6,197 bases of DNA from positions 3,101 through 9,297 of the forward strand of contig DDZS01000021.1 in assembly GCA_002346425.1 (NCBI GenBank), read 5' to 3'. Shown here piece after piece: positions 1 to 5,613 of the stretch. The stretch's first letter is position 1; the number at the start of each line of letters is the position of its first letter. Both the position numbers and the translations under genes were made by a program. The notes under the pieces are model-generated. The model saw nothing but the letters and a program-made list of their open reading frames with translations. It did not search any database and had not been told where the DNA came from. This stretch comes from Alphaproteobacteria bacterium UBA3002 (lineage in GTDB: Bacteria; Pseudomonadota; Alphaproteobacteria; Rickettsiales; UBA3002).

Positions 1-243
1 GAATGGTGTGGCCCATGTAAACAGCTTTCACCGATTCTTGATGAAGTCGCCGGTGAAATGGGTGACAAAGTGCGCGTGGCGAAAGTGAATATCGACGAAA
101 ACCCGGAAGCGCCAACCAAATATGGGGTGCGCGGCATTCCGACGATGATCCTGTTCAAAGATGGCAAGCCGGTGGCAACCAAAGTTGGCGCGTTACCCAA
201 AAGCCAGTTGAAAGAATGGCTGGAATCGGAAACCGCGGCATAA
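1..243 (+). CDS. trxA: Thioredoxin, 3' part (start lies before the window)
   Basis: Thioredoxin is the small cytoplasmic protein-disulfide reductase that passes electrons from thioredoxin reductase to ribonucleotide reductase, peroxiredoxins and other targets. The reading frame is open from base 1 and gives 80 residues before the TAA. It begins at the active site, EWCGPCK, with both redox cysteines present. It continues through the 'VNIDENPEAPTKYGVRGIPT' stretch containing the cis-proline loop (GIPT), and ends with the usual 'VGAxxKxQLKEWL' helix. Against E. coli TrxA (about 108 residues) roughly the first 29 residues are missing, purely because the window starts there; an internal ATG at 58 is not the start. 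The next gene follows after 22 bp on the same strand, so read-through is possible. Identification is very secure; whether this is the main TrxA or a paralogue cannot be told from the fragment. Confidence 0.96.
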   Translation, partial: EWCGPCKQLSPILDEVAGEMGDKVRVAKVNIDENPEAPTKYGVRGIPTMILFKDGKPVATKVGALPKSQLKEWLESETAA

Positions 244-248
244 CTGCG

Positions 249-261
249 TAGCGCCCCGCTA
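249..261 (+). repeat. Short inverted repeat between trxA and the next gene
   Basis: TAGCG and CGCTA arms (249-253 and 257-261) enclose a 3-base CCC loop directly after the trxA stop codon and 4 bp before the ATG of the next gene. There is no T-run after it, so it is not a classical intrinsic terminator. It occupies the place where a ribosome binding site for the next gene would be expected. It could modulate translation or be chance; the stem is only 5 bp. Confidence 0.25.
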
Positions 262-265
262 AGCG

Positions 266-1057
266 ATGGGCGAGTCAGTGGAAGAGTGGATCGCGCATAT
301 ACGCGGCGATTTCGGCTGTGATGTTGTCATGGCTGCTGAACAGGAATGCTGTCTGCGGCTTCCGGTTGCTTCGCATGAAGCGATTATGGCTAGCTTGTTG
401 GAGCAAGCTAAAGAGCAGGGGCATCATATCGACAGTATTGCCAAAGAAGTCGGCGCCAATGCCGAATGGCAGCAATATGAAATACGTCTAGGCCATGCGT
501 CTCCTTTACATACTGTACAGTGCTTGGCTTTTATACGTGATACCCTTCCTACAATTGCAGGTCAGAATAACTCTGAATGTACGTTCGTTTCATTTATAGA
601 AAATAATGAGATTACAAGTAGCTTACAGATACATCTTCACCTTCTGAATGAGGATGGAGAATATCTTTTTATGAAGCAGGAGGACCAATTGTCCGAAGCG
701 CTGCAAGCGACGCTTGGTGGCTTGCTACATATGCTAGAAACATCATCGATGCCAATCTTTGCCGCGAATGACGCAGCGGTTTCCCGATTGCGCAGCTCTG
801 CCGATCATGTGCCAGTGGCGGCGTGCTGGGGTGGCAATAACCGGAGTGTGGCGCTACGTTTACCGGAAAGTGTCGTGCCACACCGGCATATTGAGCATCG
901 CGTACCCGGCAGTGATGCTGACCCGCAGGAGGTAATTGCCGCGATCCTGCAAGGTGTCCATTACGGGCTAAAACGCCAGCCGGACCCCGGGCCGCAATTC
1001 CATGGCGATGCTAGAAGAAGCAATGAATTGAAGAGGCTAGTCGATTTATTGTCATAA
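266..1057 (+). CDS. Glutamine synthetase-like protein, catalytic domain only, divergent
   Basis: The 263-residue product resembles the C-terminal catalytic domain of the glutamine synthetase (GS) family, whose members ligate ammonia or amines to glutamate using ATP. Landmarks in order (Salmonella/E. coli GS numbering in brackets): E25xE27 (E129/E131); E72 in QYEIRLGHA (E220), with E61 or E67 as its partner; 'QIHLHLLNEDGEYLF' at 121-135; 'CWGGNNRSVALRLP' at 187-200 with R193 (R339) and R198 (R344); 'IEHRVPGSDADP' with E210 (E357) and R212 (R359); and 'KRQPDPGP' near the C-terminus. Two key positions differ: the catalytic His269 aligns with Q121 and the flap Glu327 with H181. The N-terminal beta-grasp domain is absent; normal GS proteins have about 440-470 residues. 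An in-frame TAA at 260-262 forbids a longer N-terminus. No convincing ribosome binding site precedes the ATG. The fold assignment is fairly secure. Enzymatic function is open: a ligase for a non-ammonia substrate, or a pseudoenzyme. Confidence 0.8.
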   Translation: MGESVEEWIAHIRGDFGCDVVMAAEQECCLRLPVASHEAIMASLLEQAKEQGHHIDSIAKEVGANAEWQQYEIRLGHASPLHTVQCLAFIRDTLPTIAGQNNSECTFVSFIENNEITSSLQIHLHLLNEDGEYLFMKQEDQLSEALQATLGGLLHMLETSSMPIFAANDAAVSRLRSSADHVPVAACWGGNNRSVALRLPESVVPHRHIEHRVPGSDADPQEVIAAILQGVHYGLKRQPDPGPQFHGDARRSNELKRLVDLLS

Positions 1058-1070
1058 ATCTTTCACAAGA
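1049..1070 (+). promoter_or_regulatory. Putative PHO box (PhoB site) upstream of the 1122 gene
   Basis: Two adjacent 11-bp half-sites, TTGTCATAAAT (1049-1059) and CTTTCACAAGA (1060-1070), match the known enterobacterial PHO-box consensus CTGTCATAAAT + CTGTCAC at about 16 of the first 18 positions by eye. Possible -10 elements are CCTATT (1077-1082) or TATTTC (1079-1084), 6-8 bp past the box, close to the E. coli phoA geometry. The first half-site overlaps the stop codon of the upstream gene. That PhoB or a homologue binds here is inference. Confidence 0.5.
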
Positions 1071-1121
1071 AAGAACCCTATTTCTGATATGCTGCTCCCA
1101 GTTTATTAAAAAGGATGGGAC

Positions 1122-1508
1122 ATGTCAGAAGTAGAAAATACTAAAGCGATAAAAGCCGAGCAATTAAAGAAATGGGTCAACAGCTGTACCGTATTTTGGT
1201 ATCAGGCGACCGATTCCCGGGGCGCTAATTATCGTGAACCGCTTTTAATGATTAGCACGAAATATGAGTCACTTATGGAGGGAATGGGTATTATGGTCGG
1301 ACCTGTGAAAATACGCGATTTTTCGGTGATTGATGAAAAGTCGCTCATGGATGCAGTCGGCGGAAAAGACGCAATGGACGAATGTCTTAAAGGCGCCGAA
1401 ACCTTTAAATACGGTCCGAAATTTCCGGAATATGACCTTATCTCCGAATGTCAATTGGAGGGCCGGGCAAGTGAGCAAACCTCTTCGTTAGGTAAAAATA
1501 CCCGCTAG
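1122..1508 (+). CDS. Hypothetical protein, 128 residues, possible phosphate-regulated gene
   Basis: I do not recognise this family. The product is a small soluble protein with no signal peptide and no membrane segment. A charged N-terminal helix (about 5-20) leads into a mixed alpha/beta region containing 'CTVFWYQATDSRGANYREPLLM' split over 22-43, then 'VGPVKIRDFSVID' (59-71), and a helical part 'EKSLMDAVGGKDAMDECLKGAETF' split over 72-95. The last 15 residues are polar and probably disordered. Cysteines at 22, 88 and 110 form no metal-binding pattern. The ATG is preceded by a good AAGGA ribosome binding site at about 1111-1115. A PHO-box-like element and candidate -10 lie in the 64 bp upstream, so the gene probably has its own promoter. 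It is convergent with the chemoreceptor gene, with only 36 bp between the stop codons. Coding status is well supported by start context and ORF quality; function is unknown. Confidence 0.8.
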   Translation: MSEVENTKAIKAEQLKKWVNSCTVFWYQATDSRGANYREPLLMISTKYESLMEGMGIMVGPVKIRDFSVIDEKSLMDAVGGKDAMDECLKGAETFKYGPKFPEYDLISECQLEGRASEQTSSLGKNTR

Positions 1509-1544
1509 CGCGAAAATCGTGGCTTTCAGCAATAGCCTTTAGCG

Positions 1545-2885
1545 CTATGCGGCTTTAATTTCCGATAAGAACCGATCAAGTTGCGTCCGCAATTCCGTGG
1601 TTTTGTTACTCAGCTGTTCCGTCGCATTTAACATAGCGCGGGATGAATCCGTCGTTTGTAGTGCGCCTTGCGCCACCATCCCGATATTATCACGCACCTG
1701 ATTCGCCGCATTAGAGGTGACATTGACGTTCTGAGCAATTTCGTTGGTCGCGGCAGATTGTTCTTCCACGGCAGCCGCAATCGATTCGACCGCTTGGTTG
1801 AGGTTATCAATGGTTTCCGCAATTTGCGAGACTTGTTCTTCCGACTCCGCGCAGGCTTTTTGAATCTGCATCAATTGCGACCCGATCTCTTCCGATGCAC
1901 GCGTGGTTTGACTCGCAAGATTCTTGACCTCACTGGCAACGACCGCAAAGCCTTTGCCCGCCTCTCCGGCGCGGGCCGATTCAATCGTCGCATTCAATGC
2001 GAGTAGATTGATTTCTTCGGCAACGTCGTTGATGAACTCGGTCACCTTGGTGATGGCATTGGTTTGCTCACGCAAAGCATGCATTGCTTGCGTGACCATT
2101 TGCGCCTTTGCCCCGGCCTCGCGCGATACTTTTGAGGAAACCTGGACTTGCGAACTGATCTCGCGGATTGAGGAGGATAATTCTTCCGACGCTGAAGCCA
2201 CGCCAGCAGAATTGGACGAGGCCTGATCCGCGGCTTGCGACACAAGCGTAGTTTTATCCGTGGTGGTGCGCGCCAATTCATCGAGCGTGAGCGAAACCTG
2301 CTTCAATTCTTCAACCGTCTGAACCACGTCTTCAATCACGCTACCGACATTAGCTTCGAAATTGCCAGATAAATTTCCTAATAAGCTTAAACGCTCATCT
2401 TTTGCCGCCTCCAGATAGGTGCTGATGGCAAAATCCATATCGAGCATGACGGCTTTATTCAAAGCGGTAATCAAATCCGCACGTTCGACGGCGCGGTTTT
2501 TTCGGAAGCCATCCCGAATCGTATGCGATACTTTTTCGATAATCCGATTGGTTATGAAGCCATACCCGCCAATATACCACCGCGGTTCTAAGCCGATACG
2601 GTTATGGGTGTGCCCGATGCGGCGTACGGATGCCACATAGCTCTCATCGAACTCGCCAGCGGTGATTTTCTTCCAATGCTGAATCTGCGCATTTTTCGCC
2701 TGGTCGATCATGCCGGGATTTTTGAACATGCCTCCCGCTTCGGGCCATTGAGCAATATGGGCGTAAAACGCGTTTAATACAGAAGGCAAAGCCTCATCGA
2801 TCATAGGCTTCCAATGCCGAAGGCACGCAATTGTTTCTTCATTAATCTCCAAAAAACGCATGCGCTCATTAAGCTGGTGCCCCAT
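1545..2885 (-). CDS. Globin-coupled methyl-accepting chemotaxis protein (HemAT-like aerotaxis sensor)
   Basis: This soluble 446-residue sensor probably binds heme and senses oxygen or another gas, signalling to CheA/CheW. Residues about 10-165 form a protoglobin domain. The pattern 'HTHNRIGLEPRWYIGGY' (92-108) contains the likely proximal heme ligand H94, and Y41 in 'NAFYAHI' fits the distal Tyr position of HemAT-type globins. Residues about 190-443 form the MCP signalling coiled coil, with the conserved hairpin tip at 291-324 (EINLLALNA, ARAGEAGKGF, VVASEV). Candidate methylation Glu pairs lie at 234-235 and 374-375. There is no transmembrane segment, no HAMP domain and no C-terminal CheR-binding pentapeptide, so the protein is cytoplasmic. 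The ATG has a clear GGGAGA ribosome binding site (complement of about 2891-2896). No che genes lie nearby, so this is an orphan receptor. Domain identification is very secure; the exact ligand is inferred. Confidence 0.93.
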   Translation of the reverse strand: MGHQLNERMRFLEINEETIACLRHWKPMIDEALPSVLNAFYAHIAQWPEAGGMFKNPGMIDQAKNAQIQHWKKITAGEFDESYVASVRRIGHTHNRIGLEPRWYIGGYGFITNRIIEKVSHTIRDGFRKNRAVERADLITALNKAVMLDMDFAISTYLEAAKDERLSLLGNLSGNFEANVGSVIEDVVQTVEELKQVSLTLDELARTTTDKTTLVSQAADQASSNSAGVASASEELSSSIREISSQVQVSSKVSREAGAKAQMVTQAMHALREQTNAITKVTEFINDVAEEINLLALNATIESARAGEAGKGFAVVASEVKNLASQTTRASEEIGSQLMQIQKACAESEEQVSQIAETIDNLNQAVESIAAAVEEQSAATNEIAQNVNVTSNAANQVRDNIGMVAQGALQTTDSSRAMLNATEQLSNKTTELRTQLDRFLSEIKAA

Positions 2886-2930
2886 AATATTCTCCCTGTA
2901 TTTTTTGTGATTTACATAACAAATTCAGAG

Positions 2931-2947
2931 AATACGTACAACGTATT
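2931..2947 (-). promoter_or_regulatory. Inverted repeat, possible operator in the chemoreceptor promoter
   Basis: Perfect 6-bp arms AATACG and CGTATT flank a 5-base centre, 46 bp upstream of the chemoreceptor ATG. Read on the - strand, the centre supplies a TTGTAC that could act as a -35 element, followed after 17 bp by TATGTA as a possible -10. A dimeric regulator bound here would cover the -35. The promoter elements match the consensus poorly (about 3 of 6 each), so only the symmetry itself is firmly seen. Confidence 0.3.
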
Positions 2948-2954
2948 TTCACCT

Positions 2955-3611
2955 TTACCGGGTAAAATATAAGGAGGGTGCAACCGGAGTATGAAACTCG
3001 GGAGCATGGAGAATCTTAGCCGAGCTTGTATTGATGGCGTAATATAAAATAGAGCCGGAAATCATCGAAATACGGCGGAATTGCTGAAACCGTACCTTGG
3101 CGATTTTATGCTGCATCAACTCCATTAGTACGTCGCTATTTAAGCCGCAATCGCCATTTTCTTCCAATACCAAATCGCAATAGCGCATGTCTGGCACCGC
3201 GGCGAAATAATTGCGGATTTTATAATTTTTCTTCTGCACACGAAGGGCCGCCAGATCGCTCACGCGTTGTTCGGGGCGGTAATCCAGATAGTCCTGCACA
3301 TTATGGATGGAGCGGTAATTGAGGCGTTTTTTTAGCCACACCTGATAATCCGCAGTCGTCACTTTCGTCATTTCAATGCCATATGGCCCGCGTTCGTTAC
3401 AAATGGTGAAATCCGGCCCTTCGCCTTGTCGGTTTTTGATGAAATCGACGGGGAAGGCGAAATAGCCGTAATGTTTCATGATTGCGAAATACTGAATCAG
3501 GCAGGCGACTTCGATCTTTTCCTGATCTTCTAGCGGTGCGGTGAGGAGCGATTCAAAGCAGTCGTTTACTTCTTCTTCGGAAAGCACGCTTTTGAAGAAG
3601 ACCGGGCGCAT
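2955..3611 (-). CDS. Hypothetical protein with a weak PD-(D/E)xK nuclease-like signature
   Basis: This 218-residue soluble protein is one I cannot assign to a named family. Residues 63-84 read 'GEGPDF' followed, after a short turn, by 'YGIEMTKV'. The arrangement P66-D67 ... E80-x-x-K83 on two adjacent predicted beta strands resembles the PD-(D/E)xK core seen in many uncharacterised bacterial proteins with a 'PDF...GIEvT' motif. A later hydrophobic strand 'YCDLVLEENGD' (144-154) fits the same fold. The spacing is E-x-x-K rather than E-x-K, so a working nuclease site is not certain. The N-terminal 60 residues are helical and aromatic-rich; no signal peptide or membrane segment is present. The gene lies downstream of lipA on the same strand with about 100 bp between and no obvious terminator, so co-transcription is possible. 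A TATGAT about 45 bp upstream of the ATG could be its own -10. The ribosome binding site is weak. It is clearly coding; function is uncertain. Confidence 0.72.
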   Translation of the reverse strand: MRPVFFKSVLSEEEVNDCFESLLTAPLEDQEKIEVACLIQYFAIMKHYGYFAFPVDFIKNRQGEGPDFTICNERGPYGIEMTKVTTADYQVWLKKRLNYRSIHNVQDYLDYRPEQRVSDLAALRVQKKNYKIRNYFAAVPDMRYCDLVLEENGDCGLNSDVLMELMQHKIAKVRFQQFRRISMISGSILYYAINTSSAKILHAPEFHTPVAPSLYFTR

Positions 3612-3713
3612 GTTACTTCGCCTGCACTATCGATGAGGAGGGCATGACCCATCATAGCATATTTCACCGGCGAATGCAGGCAGGAATCGACTTATGCACA
3701 CAATACAGTGGAT

Positions 3714-4640
3714 TTACGCGTCTTCCGCGAGTCGCGCTTCGCGGTTCTTCTTCATTTGCGCGAAATCGTCGCCCGCATGGTATGATGAGCGGGTCAGCGG
3801 AGAAGCGGAAACCATCAGGAAACCTTTGGCTTTCGCCATACGTTCGTAATAACGGAATTCATCCGGCGTCACGTAGCGGTCGACAGGCGCGTGGCGCGGT
3901 GTCGGTTGCAAATATTGACCGATGGTGATGAAATCGACCTCTGCGGAACGCAGATCGTCCATTACTTGCAACACTTCTTCCTTGGTTTCGCCGAGCCCAA
4001 CCATCAGGCCGGATTTGGTGAAGCTTTTCGGCTCCAGCTCTTTGACATGCTGGAGAATTTTTAAAGAATGGAAATAACGCGCGCCGGGGCGGATTTCGCG
4101 ATACAGCCGCGGCACGGTTTCGATATTGTGGTTAAATACGTCCGGCCGCGCTTTGGCGATAATTTCCAGCGCGCCGGGTTTCTTTTGAAAATCGGGGGTG
4201 AGTATTTCCACGGTCGTATCCGGTGCGGTCATGCGCAGTAGTTCGATACATTCGGCAAAATGCGCGGCACCGCCATCGTCCAGATCGTCGCGGTCGACGG
4301 AGGTGATCACCACATGCTTAAGTCCCAGTTTACCCACCGCTTCGGCCAGATTGCGCGGTTCATGCGGGTCGAGCAGGTCGGGCCGACCGGTTTCGATATT
4401 GCAAAAGGCGCAAGCGCGCGTGCAAACGCTGCCCAGAATCATCACGGTCGCATGCCCCTGCGTCCAGCATTCGCCAATATTGGGGCAGGCGGCTTCTTCG
4501 CACACCGTATTCAGCGACAACGTGCGCATGAGGTCGCGCGTATCTTTGAAACCTTGAGAATTCGGTGCTTTCACCCGAATCCAATCCGGCTTCGGGAGCT
4601 TTTTGCCTTTGTCCGCGTTCAGCGCATGAATATCTGCCAT
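3714..4640 (-). CDS. lipA: Lipoyl synthase
   Basis: Lipoyl synthase is a radical SAM enzyme that inserts two sulfurs into octanoyl groups on the E2 and GcvH proteins, making the lipoyl cofactor of the 2-oxoacid dehydrogenases and glycine cleavage system. Using the start chosen here (308 residues), the auxiliary 4Fe-4S cluster ligands are C47, C52 and C58 (CEEAACPNIGEC), and the radical SAM cluster ligands are C73, C77 and C80 (CTRACAFC). The C-terminal RSSYHAG (284-290) supplies the Ser ligand to the auxiliary cluster. Length matches the family (about 300-325). The frame stays open to an ATG at 4712 (332 residues), but the extra 24 residues do not look like a LipA N-terminus, have no ribosome binding site, and overlap a PHO-box-like element; I prefer the ATG at 4640, although it too lacks a strong ribosome binding site. 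All catalytic cysteines are intact. No lipB is visible next to it. Confidence 0.96.
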   Translation of the reverse strand: MADIHALNADKGKKLPKPDWIRVKAPNSQGFKDTRDLMRTLSLNTVCEEAACPNIGECWTQGHATVMILGSVCTRACAFCNIETGRPDLLDPHEPRNLAEAVGKLGLKHVVITSVDRDDLDDGGAAHFAECIELLRMTAPDTTVEILTPDFQKKPGALEIIAKARPDVFNHNIETVPRLYREIRPGARYFHSLKILQHVKELEPKSFTKSGLMVGLGETKEEVLQVMDDLRSAEVDFITIGQYLQPTPRHAPVDRYVTPDEFRYYERMAKAKGFLMVSASPLTRSSYHAGDDFAQMKKNREARLAEDA

Positions 4641-4705
4641 GATTCGAGCATAGAAGCCTTGATGGCGCGCGTCAAACGGCATTCGATCGACGAAAAAAGA
4701 AAGCA

Positions 4706-4727
4706 TTGTCATTAAACTGTCATAGTT
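4706..4727 (+). promoter_or_regulatory. Putative PHO box (PhoB site) upstream of the 4762 gene
   Basis: Tandem 11-bp half-sites TTGTCATTAAA (4706-4716) and CTGTCATAGTT (4717-4727) match the enterobacterial PHO-box consensus at about 16 of the first 18 positions by eye. Exactly 6 bp later lies TACGCT (4734-4739), a poor but correctly placed -10, as expected for an activator-dependent promoter. The site lies 35 bp upstream of the ATG at 4762. It also overlaps the first codons of the longest possible lipA frame, which argues for the shorter lipA start. Binding by PhoB is inferred. Confidence 0.55.
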
Positions 4728-4761
4728 TTAGGCTACGCTCACGCGAAATAGAGGTGTTTAC

Positions 4762-5535
4762 ATGAGCGATATTTTTGGCGGTATTATTAAAGATCTTGAA
4801 CGCGAGGTGCGGCGCGGTGTACGCCGAGAAACGCGTGACTTGATGGAAGGCATCTTTGGCGGCGACCATCGCCATGATAATCGCCGTTATTCGCATCCGC
4901 CGCGCGGTCATTGGAATGGCCGTGATGAGCCGCGTCCGCTATACCGGATTGAGCCTCCTGATTCTCGGGGTAACGGTTGGGGCGATTATCGCGATAATGA
5001 CCGTGGCTGGGGCAACCATCACAATAACAATAACCGCAATTATAATTGGAACGATCGTAAAGGTGAATGGTGGAACGCTTCGCGGGACACCCGTGATGAC
5101 CGCATGGCCCTTGAAGGTAACCTGCGTCTCAATATTGCAGAAGGCATTAAAAACGGTCGGTATAATAACTACAGTGAGATTGCTCAGGCATTTGATGATT
5201 TTGCATTAGGGCGTAAACAGCCTGGCAAGTACCCTGCATTACACCCCAATGAAGCGGCAAGTGTTTATCGTGAAGTATTGCGTGATGTGCATGATATGCG
5301 CAACGATCACCCTGGGCGCGTGATCAATCGCTTGCAAAGTGAAGGAAATCAGCTGATTGATAATGCTCGGCAGATGGCTTCGAGAAACCGTTTCGGTGCT
5401 TTAGGGGACCAGATTGGGAACGACATGCCGCAACTGGCATGGTCGGATCCATCGCATGATAATAGCGGCATTCGTTCTGGCATTGAAAATGTTGTGAACG
5501 ACATTGGCAAAACATTACGCGGTATCTTTAGTTAA
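4762..5535 (+). CDS. Hypothetical protein with Asn/Arg/Trp/Gly-rich low-complexity centre
   Basis: I do not recognise this 257-residue protein. Three parts can be seen. Residues 1-34 form a charged amphipathic segment (IFGGIIKDLEREVRRG) that could lie on a membrane or pair with another helix. Residues about 35-115 are low complexity, rich in N, R, D, G, H and W, with tryptophans at 51, 73, 83, 96, 103 and 104 and an H/N run at 86-91; this part is probably disordered. Residues about 116-257 are predicted helical and end in a second amphipathic stretch, 'GIENVVNDIGKTLRGIFS' (240-257), that echoes the N-terminus ('GIFGG' versus 'RGIFS'). There is no cleavable signal peptide and no membrane span. 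The ribosome binding site AGAGGTG lies at 4750-4756. The gene is divergent from lipA and preceded by the PHO-box-like element, so phosphate control is possible. The polar, W/N/R-rich centre could bind nucleic acid, polyphosphate or surface polymers, but nothing in the sequence proves this. Confidence 0.85.
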   Translation: MSDIFGGIIKDLEREVRRGVRRETRDLMEGIFGGDHRHDNRRYSHPPRGHWNGRDEPRPLYRIEPPDSRGNGWGDYRDNDRGWGNHHNNNNRNYNWNDRKGEWWNASRDTRDDRMALEGNLRLNIAEGIKNGRYNNYSEIAQAFDDFALGRKQPGKYPALHPNEAASVYREVLRDVHDMRNDHPGRVINRLQSEGNQLIDNARQMASRNRFGALGDQIGNDMPQLAWSDPSHDNSGIRSGIENVVNDIGKTLRGIFS

Positions 5536-5551
5536 CTCATATAAAGAATGC

Positions 5552-5584
5552 TTGCGCCTTACGGTAGCATTTGTTACAAGGCGC
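5552..5584 (+). promoter_or_regulatory. Inverted repeat and candidate rpoZ promoter
   Basis: GCGCCTT (5554-5560) and AAGGCGC (5578-5584) form a perfect 7-bp inverted repeat with a 17-base loop between the 4762 gene and rpoZ. No T-run follows, so it is a poor intrinsic terminator. The same stretch contains TTGCGC (5552-5557), a 17-bp spacer and TACAAG (5575-5580), a possible -35/-10 pair for rpoZ (3 of 6 and 4 of 6 matches). The symmetry might therefore be an operator rather than a hairpin. The inverted repeat is seen directly; its role is uncertain. Confidence 0.3.
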
Positions 5585-5613
5585 GTTCGATTGGCTCAAA
5601 CTAAGGAGAAACC

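Noticed and set aside
1509..1560. Possible bidirectional terminator between the convergent 1122 gene and the chemoreceptor gene
   Set aside because: GGCT (1521-1524) and AGCC (1534-1537) followed by TTT form only a 4-bp stem, and the nearby CGCTAGCG and TAGCGCTA palindromes lack proper T-runs. Suggestive, but too weak to call.
1668..2226. Two + strand frames antisense to the chemoreceptor gene (112 and 100 residues)
   Set aside because: They are shadows of the conserved MCP signalling domain, with compositions typical of antisense frames.
2954..2966. Palindrome TTTACC-G-GGTAAA at the 3' end of the 2955-3611 gene
   Set aside because: Most of it is coding sequence for the last residues and stop; as a hairpin it allows only a 5-bp stem and has no T-run on the - strand.
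3612..3713. Gap between lipA and the 2955-3611 gene searched for a small gene or terminator
   Set aside because: No stable hairpin with a T-run and no convincing short frame was found; only a possible TATGAT -10 on the - strand.
3644..3928. 94-residue + strand frame with a strong GAGGAGG ribosome binding site just before its ATG
   Set aside because: Two thirds of it runs antisense through the conserved 3' end of lipA, and the protein looks like reverse-frame translation (R/S/G-rich, no structure). The ribosome binding site match is probably coincidence.
4198..4715. Two long + strand frames antisense to lipA (119 and 151 residues)
   Set aside because: They lie entirely opposite the highly conserved LipA coding region, lack ribosome binding sites and resemble no protein.
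4762..4870. Signal peptide at the N-terminus of the 257-residue protein
   Set aside because: The segment is highly charged (several R and E) without a hydrophobic core of sufficient length or a cleavage site.
4856..5209. 117-residue frame in +1 shift inside the 4762 gene, with long I/T/V/A runs suggestive of membrane segments
   Set aside because: The hydrophobic runs are produced by reading Asn/Asp/Arg codons of the low-complexity region out of frame; there is no ribosome binding site.
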